Source of the DNA: Heterobilharzia americana
Lineage: Eukaryota; Platyhelminthes; Trematoda; Strigeidida; Schistosomatidae
Direction: 5' to 3'
Assembly (NCBI GenBank): GCA_944470555.2
Contig: OX104127.1
Span: forward strand, 28,535,661 to 28,599,660
DNA: 64,000 nt
A program made the translations under genes and the position numbers. This document shows, piece by piece, positions 46,195 to 56,803 of this stretch; position 1 is the first letter of the stretch, and every line of letters begins with the position of its first letter. Below the pieces are notes generated by a model, which searched no databases, was not told the DNA's origin, and worked only from the letters and a program-made list of their open reading frames with translations.

Positions 46195-46350
46195 TATATT
46201 TCACTTGATAGTTACTGACAGTGGAATCTAGGACGAGCATTCCTTTCTCTTTGAAACTGGTCAGCTGGATGTACTTGCCCCCAGTGAGTGATGGTGTCCC
46301 CACTGGAACTAAAACACGACAGCACTTCCCACTAGGTCACTGAGGCACTA
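46195..46350 (-). repeat. Hammerhead-bearing SINE, copy d
   Basis: On the - strand CTCAGTGACCTAGTGGG (A-box-like) and GTTTTAGTTCCAGTGGGGAC (decayed B box) precede ATCACTCACTGGGGGCA, ACATCCAGCTGACCAG and GCTCGTCCTAGATTCCACTG. The core CTGACGA is CTGACCA and the GAAA box has shifted, so it should be inactive. The cleavage-site CGTC and helix I (ATCCAG with CTAGAT) remain. Confidence 0.75.
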
Positions 46351-46970
46351 GAGCCACCTCTTGATTAATGGGTATCATTTGTTATTTATTGATACTTTTA
46401 ATTTCCAACTGTTATTCTCGATTGAGTTGGTCGATATCCGTTGCAGAATGTATACAGTAAGGAATGCTTGTTACACGTATACAAAAGTATATATAGTCAG
46501 TTTTTTCTCTTAGTGTAGGACTTATCTGCAGTATGTACCCACGTATCAGCTATGCTTATCCTTTGAATTCAATTCAATAAACATTTCACTAAGTCTGGAT
46601 TGCAATAGACCGAACCGAAACTGTGATCATTCAAATACTGTCTTGCCTATATAGGCTTTTTATAGATAAACCGCTTTATGGATTCATTTTTATGTCAACT
46701 GACCAATATGTCTCAGTAAGACAATAAGTTGTTGTTCTCTTCTGCACCTATTTAAGATATACTATTGTGTACTTTATTCATTCGATTTAGAACTAAATTA
46801 GTATAACATCGATCATCGCTTATGATTAGAACTTTCTAGATATCCTATATAAAATGTAAAACTTTTAGTAGAGTCCTCAGATAACTTTCTAACCTTATGA
46901 AAAGCTACTCAAATGGCTTCTCACAGCAGCACTACCAGTCTGACAAAGATATACGTCCTCAAACGTAAAC
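46351..46970. other. No gene recognised
   Basis: AT-rich DNA, stop-dense in all frames. Confidence 0.5.
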
Positions 46971-46982
46971 TTCAAACTGTTA
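46971..46982. repeat. Target-site duplication of RTE copy 2, 3' side
   Basis: TTCAAACTGTTA, matching TTCAAATTGTTA at 50231-50242 with one mismatch. Confidence 0.8.
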
Positions 46983-46997
46983 TTATTATTATTATTA

Positions 46998-47783
46998 TTA
47001 GTCCCTTGGGTTCCTAGTGGAACATAGGGCTTCAGTAGCACGTCTCCAGTGACCTCTGTTTTCTGAGATCTTTTGAACCTGGTTCCACGACAGCCCAGAA
47101 GCTCTAATTTCCTCCTCGCACGACCTCCTCCATGTCACCCTCGGACGTCCAAGTCGTAGCTTCCCATGGAGATTCCACTCGAGGGCCTGGCGCGTGATGT
47201 CCTCAGTCGGCCTTCTCAGTGCATGCCCAATCCATCTCCACTTCCTCCTGCATATTTGGTGGGTGATAGGTTCTTGGTTGGTTCGTTCCCAGAGCTCCTT
47301 GTTGCTCATTCTTTCTGGCCATCTGATCTTCAGTAGCGAGCGTAAGCAGTTATTGATGAATGTCTGTAGTTTATTGGAAATACCTTTCGTGACGCGCCAA
47401 GTCTCTGAACCATACAGGAGCACTGACTTGACGTTGGTGTTGAAAATCCGTATCTTGTTCCGCATGCTGAGTGCAGAAGATCTCCACACTGGTTTCAGGC
47501 TAATGAACACCTGTCTTGCTTTTCCGATTCTGACTTTGACGTCCTCGTCCATCCCGCCTGTAGTTGAAACAGTGCTTCCTAGATAAGTGAAGGAGGTTAC
47601 TTCCTTTAAGTTTCTCCCGTTGACGGTGATTGGAGTTTGTTGTTGTTGTTGATGGTGGTGGTGCGGTATCTTCATCACTTCTGTCTTCTCTATATTCACC
47701 TGAAGTCCCGTCTTCGCTGCCTCTTCTATCAACTTGTTAGTTTTTGCCTGCAGATCTTCAAGTTTATGTGACATCAGGCACAA
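46998..47783 (-). pseudogene. RTE copy 2 RT C-terminal part (261 codons)
   Basis: Starts just after the FADD position (MSHKLEDLQ) and keeps the HHHHQQQQQ run, YLGSTV, WRWIGHALRR and the natural stop. It is about 95 percent like copy 1 by eye. Confidence 0.9.
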
Positions 47784-48263
47784 GTCATCGGCGAAATCTA
47801 AGTCTTCTAGGTTCTTTTCCGCGGTCCAGCCAGCTTATTTCCCTCTTCTCGCTGCCTACTGTTTGCTGCATGATCCAGTCCACCGCAATCAGGAATATCA
47901 TGGGGGATAGTAGGCAACCTTGTTTCACTCCTGTCTTCACTTCAAAAGCATCACTGAGCTTCCCATTGTGAATTACTTGGCATGTAGCATCTTCATATAG
48001 TTGTTGAATGAGGCGGATAAAGGTTTGCGGTACTCCGTAGTAGTGAAGCAGTTTCCAAATTACTTCTCGGTCGACGCTGTCAAAGGCCTTCTCAAAGTCG
48101 ATGAAGTTGAGGTAGAGAGCTGATTGCCATTCTATGCTCTGCTCTATGATGATGCGAAGGGTTGCAATTTGGTCTGCACATGATTTGTACTTCCTGAAGC
48201 CTGCCTGTTCCGGTCGCAGTTTTGAATCCAGTGCATCTTTAAGCCTCTCCAGGATGATGCGGC

Positions 48264-49224
48264 TTAATATTTTACTTGGGGTGGATAGGAGAGTGATTCC
48301 GCGCCAGTTCTTGCAAACACTGAGGTCTCCTTTCTTCGGCAGTTTGACAAGGTAACCCTTCTTCCAATCAATAGGCAGGTACCTTCTCTTCCTTCCACAC
48401 CTTCTGCAATAGTGGTGTGAGCATGTCCGCTGTTGTCTCTGCGTCTGTTCTCAGTGCTTCTGGCGGTATCCCATCTGGTCCTGCTGCTTTCCCACATTTC
48501 AGTAGCTTTATGGCTTTCAGGACTTCCATTTTCGTTGGGGGATTTATGTTCACTTGTAATTCAGCGGCTGGGCTGCAGGTGGTATTTCTGGACGAAGTGC
48601 AGGTGGTGGTCGATTCAAGAGCTTCTTGAAGTGGTCGGCCCATCGTTTCCTCTGTTTCTCTTCTTTCGTAATTAAATTTCCTTCATCTTTTATTGGTTTC
48701 ATCTGTGTTGGTCTCTTCCGTGCCAGATAGCAACCTGGTTATTTGATACAATGTCGTCAGGTCTCTCTTACCTGCAGCCTGTTCTGCTTCACTTGCCAGT
48801 GTTTCGTAGAAGTAACTTTTGTCTTTGCGTGCACTCTTCTTTATTTCTTTGTTCAGTGTTTTATACATTGTGCTCAGTTCCTCTTGTCGTTGAGCGTCCT
48901 TGCACTGGTTTATCTTCTGCTTCACCATCCTCCTCTCCTCTATCAGCTTCCAGGTATCCGTCGAGATCCATTCCTTTCTTCTTTCTTCTTCCTTCCTAAT
49001 ACTGTTGTGCAGGTTTCTTTCCACATAGCTTTCAAAGACTTCCAGTGTTCTTCCACACAGGTTTCTTCAGAGATGTTCCTCGATATCTCCCATTTTGTCT
49101 TGATGGCTGCCTTGAAGATCTCCTTTGTAGTTTCATCCTTCAGTTTCCGAGTGTTGTACTTGAATTGAGGTCTATCACCAGCTTCCTTGAAGGCTTTTAA
49201 CTTGATTTGGAAGGTTCCTTGCAC
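48264..49224 (-). pseudogene. RTE copy 2 RT fingers and linker, in broken frames
   Basis: Four overlapping fragments (48264-48497, 48368-48643, 48683-49024, 48943-49224) hold, in reverse order, the linker (QFKYNTRKLKDETTKE, STDTWKLIEERRMVKQK) and the start of RT (NPPTKMEVLKAIKLLKCGK, GPDGIPPEALR). Short indels such as AATCAATAGGCAGGTACC at 48.37 kb break the frame. Confidence 0.85.
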
Positions 49225-49377
49225 TAGACAGTGAGTGGTCTGAACCTACATCTGCTCCTCTTCTTGACCTTGTGTTAAGTAGACTGCGTCTCCATTTTCT
49301 TGAGATTGAGATGAAGTCGATTTGATTTTTAGTGTGTCCTGGTGTCTGGTTAAATCCATGTCGCTTTGTGGGTATCC

Positions 49378-50032
49378 TTATGCTTGAACATAGTGCCTGA
49401 CTCTAGTCACCAAACCGTTGAATGCACAGAATTCTGCAAACAATTCTCCATTCTCATTCATTTCACCTAGCGCCTCTCGACCCATGGTTAGTTCTCTTCC
49501 TGTGTTGTCCCCTCCCAGTTTGGCATTCATGTCGCCCATTAGAATTTTGATATCGCCAACTGACGTCTTGTCCAGTGTTGATTGAAGTTGTCTGTAGAAA
49601 TCCTCCTTTTTCTCTTGCTCTGCATTATTTGTAGGTGCATAACATTGTATGATTGTGACCTTCCTTCCTTTTGAGTTGAATCTTACTGTCATGATCCTGG
49701 AGGAGATTGGTTCCCACTGCATGAGAGCCTTCGATGCTCTTGAAGACATCATGATAGCCACTCCATGACTCAGTGTGCTCGTGGTTGTCGTCTGGGTGAC
49801 CGGAGTAGATTATTGATTCTCCAGTTGGCAGCTTGGAGAGTCCACTCCCATTCCATCTGCTTTCGCAAATCCCAAGCACTTCGATGTGATACCTTCTCAT
49901 CTCCTTTGCAATCTGGGTTGCCTTACTGGGTTCAAACATCGTACGGACATTCCATGTCCCCAAGTTTACTTTCGCTTTCGTCGAGGAAGCGAAGACATAT
50001 CGGCCAATCGGCTTCCTGAAGGCTTTCACCAA
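49378..50032 (-). pseudogene. RTE copy 2 endonuclease, split by one frameshift
   Basis: Two frames (49625-50032 and 49378-49761) together cover the fold: GTWNVRTM, GICESRWNG, CYAPTNNAE, GDMNAKLGG. The break is an indel near 49.76 kb (GHPDDNHEHTES region). The frame then ends in a divergent tail near 49.38 kb. Confidence 0.9.
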
Positions 50033-50230
50033 CTGGCGTCATTTCGCCTCTCCGATTCCAGTGGGGAATAATTTTGTTTTCATTTTTTATATTTTGTTTG
50101 TGCTTTGAAGTTTCTTTAGCGGTTAGATTTGTTTTAGGGGGTAGGGTTGCTAGCCCTATACCCAGCCTTCCCTCTTTACCCGGGCTTAGGACCGGCTATT
50201 AACTAGTGAACTAGTTAACCAGGCGAGGTT

Positions 50231-50242
50231 TTCAAATTGTTA
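50231..50242. repeat. Target-site duplication of RTE copy 2, 5' side
   Basis: TTCAAATTGTTA. It fixes the element's 5' end at 50230. Confidence 0.8.
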
Positions 50243-52489
50243 GTATGTAAATATAGTAAATGTTTTGAGTTAGGTGAAGGAACTAGGATCGAAAAAGTAT
50301 GCGTGATAGTGTAGTCGCACAAAGTGTCAATTATTTTGACAATCGGAAGTTAATATAAAAGGGACAAATTAACACCATCAGTTAACTTGAATGTATCTTT
50401 CAAGTTATATTTAGAGTATTATCTTTTAATTGGACTCAACTCTGGTAACCACTGAGGAAGCTTACCTGTTAGTTCTGTCTATTTTTTATAGTGCGAAGAA
50501 GCTAATTAGGTTAACGTATTTTGGTTTTGCTGGGATTTAGATTCCACTGAATTAGGCGCCTTAGTGGTTATATTTAAGCTAAGGAGTTTGATTAGAATAG
50601 CTGTCAAAATTCCCAGTAGTAGTTGCTTATCTCCTGAACAACAAGCTAACCAAGATTTATTTCTTACCATCAAGAATAACATTTTTACCACTTTTATTCA
50701 TGATCCCAACCAGTAGACCTTTGTCAGGTCTCAGAATGGCAATGAATCAAGAAATATATGGGCAATAAGTCGCTTTTCTGTCCAGAACTACCTTCAGAGA
50801 ACTGGTGAGAATATAAGCAAAATTATATATATTTGAATAAAGCCCACGGATACCTAATTGAGACAATATTCTTCTCATTTATTTCTCATTCTGATTTGAT
50901 TTTATACATTTCACATGGCACCTTACTGTGTTCATAGTTGTATTCATCTGCAAAAGGCTAGTCCACACTACTCAGTGTATTGTTTAGGGTTTAAAATGAA
51001 AGTCCACAACCTTTCTCATCATTTTAAACTGCTTATGTTGCATACTTTTTCCTAGTTGAATTATATCTGTCTCCAAACAGTGGTCTTCAAGATTGTTATT
51101 TTCTATTATTAATGTGGTGAAGCTTGTTAAGGTACAGAGACCTTTAACATCCTTAAGTAGTGCGAAAAACAAAAAAAATGGAACAGGTCTAAATAGGGAG
51201 TATTTTACCGTCTCAACAATAGGCAAATGCTAGGAAGAGTACGTACGTTGGTATCAAGCTTGTTCAAAATTGAGAGTAACCAAGAAGAGATTAATCTTAA
51301 AGGTTACATGGAAAGCAATCCACTAACCGATGCTTACAAAGAGGCATGAAAAACTCTAGTTTAAATTTGCGAAGCATGGGAAAGCGGAATAGACGGCGCC
51401 GAGAAATGTAGTTAAGGTTTGTCTGTTTGATGTAAAGCGAAATAAAATGGTATTACATTGAGTAAAGTGTAGAATACAACTAAGTGTTCATATTCATTTG
51501 TAGGATATGATCTTGAACAATGGACATGACTTGAGTGGAGCCTCGAGGGAACCGTTGTCACCTAAAAGATTTGAAACCACATCAGTCATATCCGTAGGCA
51601 GGAACGTTTCCATTGAATTATTCGGACAGTAAATTCATTAGGTAATGTGAGTCCAAACCTCTGAAAGGTGACGTCAATTTTTCTGAGTTTGCAGATGCAG
51701 CTTACTGATTACTGCCTACAAACGCAAAACCTGGGTCAAACAGAAAAGCCTTCCTGCCCATCCTCTTTAATCAACGATTATGAGTCAGTGTTTGCTAAGA
51801 GGTTGGTTTCCAAGCCTAATAATGTGTTGCAAGTGATCCATAGATTTCGGTTAGCACCTAGGTCTAGACAACAAGAAAGTGGTTATTCTATAGTGATCCT
51901 TTAAAATGACAACTGTGACTATGAGACCTGAGATCAATGGCTAGTTTTATTTACTATCTTCCAAATGTCCAAAATCAGACGGTTCCCATGGCATAGTAGA
52001 TAAATTGAATGTATATTCTTACTTAAGTTGTACAGTGTCCCCGTTTAGAATTTATTAGTGGACTGGTTGGCAAGTTTTAAGGTGTAATGAAAAGTAGTCA
52101 TGAAAATTTTATTGCTAGACGTAAGTAATATACCGTACAAAAGCAGAGGGTGCTAGTAGGTTCATACGTACTCCTGATTTATTAAGTGGGGTAGCTTAGA
52201 TCATAACTTGTTGAAAGAGAAGAATGATGCGATTTCTATCTGGTAGAGAAACTCAGAAAACATTTTAGACTACTGACTAAAATTTTGAGTAGACTAAAGC
52301 GATAGAGTAGTTTTTTCTGAGAAGTTACCAATAAAATGAAAATGAATGAGACAATTTCATCATTTGTAGACAGTATCGAATACAATAGTGTACTTCATTT
52401 CTTTACTGAAGTACACAGCATTCTAACAATTTATGAATGCAAATTCTCGTCAACACATTAATTAAAGCAACTGGTCCCTTTAGTAAATT
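50243..52489. other. No firm gene; may include the decayed 5' half of a PLE
   Basis: AT-rich and stop-dense. Since a PLE C-terminal part lies at 52.77-53.45 kb on the + strand, its RT would be expected here, but I could not read any RT block. A 78-codon + frame at 51668-51904 is unassigned. Confidence 0.3.
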
Positions 52490-52680
52490 TAAACAGCGTA
52501 ATGAGAAGACGAAGATTATCTGAAACATGTGGTGTATTGGCGCTATACGTTTCGAACAATCTGATCACACATGGACTTATCGAACTATTTATGTAAAAAT
52601 TTACGAAAAGGGTCAATGAAGTTAATAGGAAACATAGGAATAGGAAGGGAGAGAAAAAGAAAGAATTACACATCAATCAT
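52490..52680 (-). repeat. Inverted flank of the PLE at 52.8 kb (left copy)
   Basis: This 190-bp sequence is the inverted copy of 53478-53670. Translated shadows of both read the same 50-plus residues (FLFLCFLLTSLTLFVNFYIN), showing near identity. It sits upstream of the PLE coding part in the opposite orientation, as an inverted terminal repeat would. Confidence 0.85.
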
Positions 52681-52683
52681 TAA

Positions 52684-52750
52684 GTCATTGTTGATCTTTC
52701 CTACAACCAAGGTTTTTTCAGCTATTCAGCCGTGGTAATAATGATGGTAT
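52684..52750 (+). repeat. Short inverted repeat partner of 54535-54610
   Basis: CTTTCCTACAACC, TTTTTTCAGCTATTCA and CCGTGGTAATAATGA recur in reverse complement at 54535-54610. The pair encloses the PLE, its right flank and a hammerhead SINE. Confidence 0.75.
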
Positions 52751-52769
52751 AAACGTGGTTTAGTAATTT

Positions 52770-53460
52770 GTTTATTCAACAGGGTAAACCGCATCTGCAC
52801 TGATGACACCAGGGAGGAAGAAACCGACTTACTGACGACAACACTGATACAGAATGGATACCCATTGATTTTTATCTACCCGTGCAAAAGTTATGTACCA
52901 TTGAAAAGTACGCAGTGTTCCGTTGCTAAGAAAAATGTCTACATCTCATTGCCACCTAGAAGTGATTCACATAGCTTTGTGGTGAGGAAAACACTTAGAT
53001 CAGTCACCTGTAAAACATATTATGCGGCCAAGGTCATCATTGTAAAGAAGAAAAAGTCCATGTTATAGCACAAACCAAAACAACATATATATGATTACAT
53101 CACATCCCACTTTGTTTATCAATTTGCATGCATATTTGGACACACATACATAGGGAGGAGCAATCGTGATATGCAACTAAGGAAGGTTGAACATGTATCT
53201 AAGTGGCTACAAAAATGAATGACCTCAACAGATCGGATAAGTGCAGGTGACAAACATCCTTCTTCGTCTATCTCTAAACATATACTAGAAACTAACCATA
53301 TGATAGACATGGAAACAGCCTCTAAAATACTAAATGAAAGGGATTAGAGCCCAGTGCTTAAATTTATTGAAGCTTTTTCTATCCGTAAATTCAAACCCCC
53401 TTTGTGTATGCAAAGACAATTTGTACTTACTTTGAAACTACCTTGGTAGTATTGATTTTA
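52770..53460 (+). mobile_element. Penelope-like element C-terminal part with GIY-YIG endonuclease
   Basis: The + strand reads TTTLIQNGYPLIFIY (the NGYP-F-I block between RT and endonuclease in PLEs), KNVYISLPPRSDSHS and VVRKTLRS (the YI-LP-R-D block), AAKVIIVKKKK, then after a stop HFVYQFACIFGHTYIGRSNR with YIG at 53147-53155 (endonuclease start), VEHVSKWL, SSSISKHILETNHMID, and LKFIEAFSIRKFKPPLC near the end. The endonuclease keeps its YIG and R residues but has two internal stops, so it is inactive. The copy is 5'-truncated or its RT is unreadable. Confidence 0.85.
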
Positions 53461-53477
53461 ATTTTCATACCAAGAGT

Positions 53478-53670
53478 AACGTGATTAACGTTTTTTTCTT
53501 TTTCTCTCCCTTCCTATTCCTATGTTTCCTATTAACTTCATTGACCCTTTTCGTAAATTTTTACATAAATAGTTTGATAAGTCCATGTGTGATCAGATTG
53601 TTCGAAACGTATAGCGCCAATACACCACATGTTTCAGATAATCTTCGTCTTCTCATTACGCTGTTTAAAT
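53478..53670 (+). repeat. 3' flank of the PLE (right copy of the inverted repeat)
   Basis: It lies directly after the PLE coding end and is inverted relative to 52490-52680. It is probably PLE untranslated/terminal sequence. PLEs are known for tandem or inverted terminal repeats (pseudo-LTRs). Confidence 0.8.
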
Positions 53671-53744
53671 ATGTGGTTTACAGTTTTTAGTCGCGTTGTG
53701 GATAACAGACTGAATGGAATTTTATATGATGTGTAGAAGGTCTC

Positions 53745-53895
53745 ACTTTCTCAGTCACTAAATTTGGATCATTTGACATGAGTCTGAGTCCCGGTGGGAA
53801 CAACATCACTCACTGGGAGGCAGGTACCTCCAGCTGACGAGTCCCAAATAGGACTGAGTGCCCAACCTGGATTCCACTGCTAGCCACTGCCCATC
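53745..53895 (+). repeat. Hammerhead-bearing SINE, copy e
   Basis: The + strand shows a B-box-like GAGTCTGAGTCCCGG, ATCACTCACTGGGAGGCAGG, ACCTCCAG, CTGACGA (53834-53840), helix II GTCC-CAAATA-GGAC perfectly kept, then TGAG where GAAA is required (53855-53858), and CCTGGATTCCACTGCTAGCC. Losing GAAA and the GTC cleavage site should abolish activity. It is the copy closest to the typical schistosome S-alpha sequence. Confidence 0.85.
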
Positions 53896-54534
53896 ATTAC
53901 TATACATAGATAAAAGACAGGCAATATCGAGGCATCCGCACAGGAGCCCATATGCCAACAGAGACTGATCAGTTCGGTCCAATCAACGACGGTGTAATAC
54001 AAGCAATAACACTAAAAATCACTCTTTTGTAATTTATTTCTAGATAGTCATTCGAAATGTGCGCTATTTTGTGAATTATAATGACTTTTATTCAACTCGC
54101 ATTGTGAATGCTTTTGCCGAATTCGGTACAAAGTAATCTGTTGCTAAGACGAAGTCAGTCCTAGCAATATGACTGGTTTTCTAGAGGACTGACGAAAGTA
54201 TGCTTCCCACTGAGTGACATCTGCAAAGACCAGTAGATACGTAGAATTCTATTCAGTCAAATAACAATTCCAACTGTTTTATTTTAGATAACATATTCAG
54301 TCAGTGTAACATAAATCTTTGGTTGTCGAATTGTTGACTTCAATTCATCATATTTGTAGTGCACCATATAGATTCGCCTTATTTAAAATCAACAAATTTA
54401 GGAGGAAATAATATGCATTGGGTCGTCACTTTAACTTACAACCGAAACGCCAGAATCAATACTGAAAACTGTAGCGCTTAGCCCTTAGGATAGGAATTCA
54501 GCAAGGTTTTGACAGTGTGATGAATAATCTGACC

Positions 54535-54610
54535 ATCGGACCGTCATTATTACCACGGATGAATAGCTGAAAAAAGCCCGGTTGTAGGAAAGATCAACAG
54601 TGACTGAATG
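54535..54610 (-). repeat. Short inverted repeat partner of 52684-52750
   Basis: About 70 bp, inverted relative to 52684-52750 with a few mismatches. Confidence 0.7.
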
Positions 54611-56206
54611 ACTGATATGTAATTCTGTAACTAATATTCCAGTGTCTCAGTATTCTATGTTATCGGCACTAACTGGATCTGATTTAAATTAGTAGTTAAG
54701 CCATGACTCCTAAAACTTAACATTGAGACTATGATTTATGAGTCCTGGCCATAATGACCGATTATTATTCTTACATGCGAACCTTATGGTAATTTTCTTT
54801 CTCATCATAATTTTGTATTGCTTTAATTCTGCTCATTGTAGTGAAATCTCTTGACGTTTGTATAAGTAAATAGACTAAGCATTCTATAGTTTTTGATTAG
54901 TCCCCTAAATGAAGATTGAAATCATTCAATTCCATCGTCTGGCTGAAACCAGAATAAATCAAAGAACTGTATGCAGTGGACACTAAAGGTAACTGACAGA
55001 AGCAAACGTATATCTAAGATACTGATATGAGTATGATAGTCAGAGCTGCATAAATAGTAAGGACGACAACTGTTGAAAGTGTTTACTACATAGATTAAAG
55101 CTTATAGAGGTGAAATATCCTGTCGAAGGAACTGCTGGTTAGGCAGGTAATGCACAAGGAAATATAAAGTCTAAATATTTTGGATTCCCAATGACTCCCT
55201 CTGAAAATAAGATAAAAAAATGTCCCATGATATCTTCTCGTCCCATGCAATGATTCTGCTATAATGCATTGTGTAGACAGAATCACTAAAAGAACGAGTA
55301 ATATAAAAACATTTGCATAGGTTGGTACATCAGTAAACTGTCATAAATTATGCATATCCTTATTTGGTTAATTGAATCCCAAAACAACTGTATGTCGTGA
55401 AGAGATACGCGATGACCTTATAACTTAATTTCATTTCTTCACCTTTATTGGAAAGTCTCAAGTATTATAAAGGTGGACTTTGTTAGCGATATTAAAGATT
55501 TTTGAAGGTCATATATAGGTTTTGACCACTGAATTACCCTTTTAATACATCCCACATCTTTGTGCGTAATGCAATAGACTACTTAGTGCTTTGTCAGCTA
55601 ACTGTTTCATTTATTCCGTTTACTTTTCTATCGCCTGTCCTTGAGATATTCCAAGAATGGCCTTCATAATCATACTGTTGCGGATATTTAACTATTAAGT
55701 TGTTTTCAGAGAATATTATCGAGTGATCGAGGAAAGAAAAAAAAGTCAAGGGAAAGGTCTGTGCTTTGCAATGTATGTATAATAAACCTTGCGTCTAGTG
55801 CACACAAAAATATTCGAAAATTGAAGTTGAAAACTTCATGAGAGTTTTCCGGTTCGATTACTGGTTGGTCAATCACGAATATTAACTAGTAATCCCTTCA
55901 TAAAAGCCATTGGAATCTTTATGAAGATAGATGAAAGATACTATAATCATTTCATCAGATTTAATAACAGTTCATGCTTAGATGTAGTTTGCTACTTGTG
56001 TGTGGAAATGTCTTTTATACACTGTCGGTCAAGATTATGTTTTTGCTGTTATGCCTCAAGTGTTGAATTACTGTAAAAAGAACGTTTACAACCATCGAAT
56101 CGCATGTAACTCGCATAAACACCAATTAAACAGTCTCTTTTCATGTTTCGTAGGAATTTTCGATGAAATTATAGACACATTTGTGAAATAGAAGCTTGTT
56201 GTTATG
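54611..56206. other. No gene recognised
   Basis: AT-rich and stop-dense. The 63-codon frames at 55095-55286 (-) and 56000-56191 (+) carry no motif. Confidence 0.45.
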
Positions 56207-56803
56207 TTATTTTAAGAACTATTATTTATTATTATTTGTCCCTTGAGTTTCCAGTGGAACACAGGAATTCAGTAACACGTCTCCATTGCACTCTCTTATC
56301 TACAGTATTTTCAACCTCACTATACCACTGCCCATAAGCTTCCATTTCTTCTTCACACCATATCCTCAATGTCAACCTCTCCTGAGACGTCCAACTCGTC
56401 ATTTCCCATTCGCATTACACTCGACGGCTTGGCCTGACCTGGTGTGTGATGTTTCCGAATGGTTTTCTCAGTGTATACTCAATCCAATCCATCTCCATTC
56501 TCTTCTGCATATTGGTTGAGTGATGGGTTCTTGCTTCGTCCGTTCTTTGCCAGCTAGGCAGAGTTTCTTGTTACTTATTCTTATTATTCTGGCCATGTGA
56601 TCACCGTCTTCAGTGTTGAGTGAGCGTAGTTGTTAGCTGTTGATGCATGTCTGTAGTTTGTTGGATGTGGTATTGGTGACACGCCAAGTCTCTCAACCAT
56701 TACATAGAAGCACTGACTTGACTGACGTTAATGTTGAGAATCCGTATGTTGTTCACGCTTTTTTCTGAGTGCAGCAGATCTCCACACTGATTTATTTTAA
56801 GAA
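56207..56803 (-). mobile_element. RTE copy 5: 5'-truncated insertion with 12-bp duplication
   Basis: The element (56219-56791, - strand) contains only the last 570 bp of an RTE, including the short 3' UTR and an ATT-type tail. TTATTTTAAGAA is repeated exactly at 56207-56218 and 56792-56803. It breaks off in the region equivalent to RSSALSMRNKI of copy 1. It is nearly identical to the 3' end of copy 4 (56286-56519 against 61675-61908), so both belong to the same subfamily. Confidence 0.9.

Larger units (their letters stand above)
46983..50230 (-). mobile_element. RTE copy 2: full-length RTE element, frames broken
   Basis: A full-length 3.25-kb relative of copy 1 with the same 5' end (CCTCGCCTGG), same 3' end and TAA-type tail, flanked by a 12-bp duplication with one mismatch. 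Sequence and layout follow copy 1 almost throughout, but the coding part is split by several small indels (near 47.83, 48.37, 48.57, 48.72, 48.98, 49.24, 49.38 and 49.76 kb). It shares copy 1's frame change between endonuclease and RT, so that lesion predates both insertions. Confidence 0.95.
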
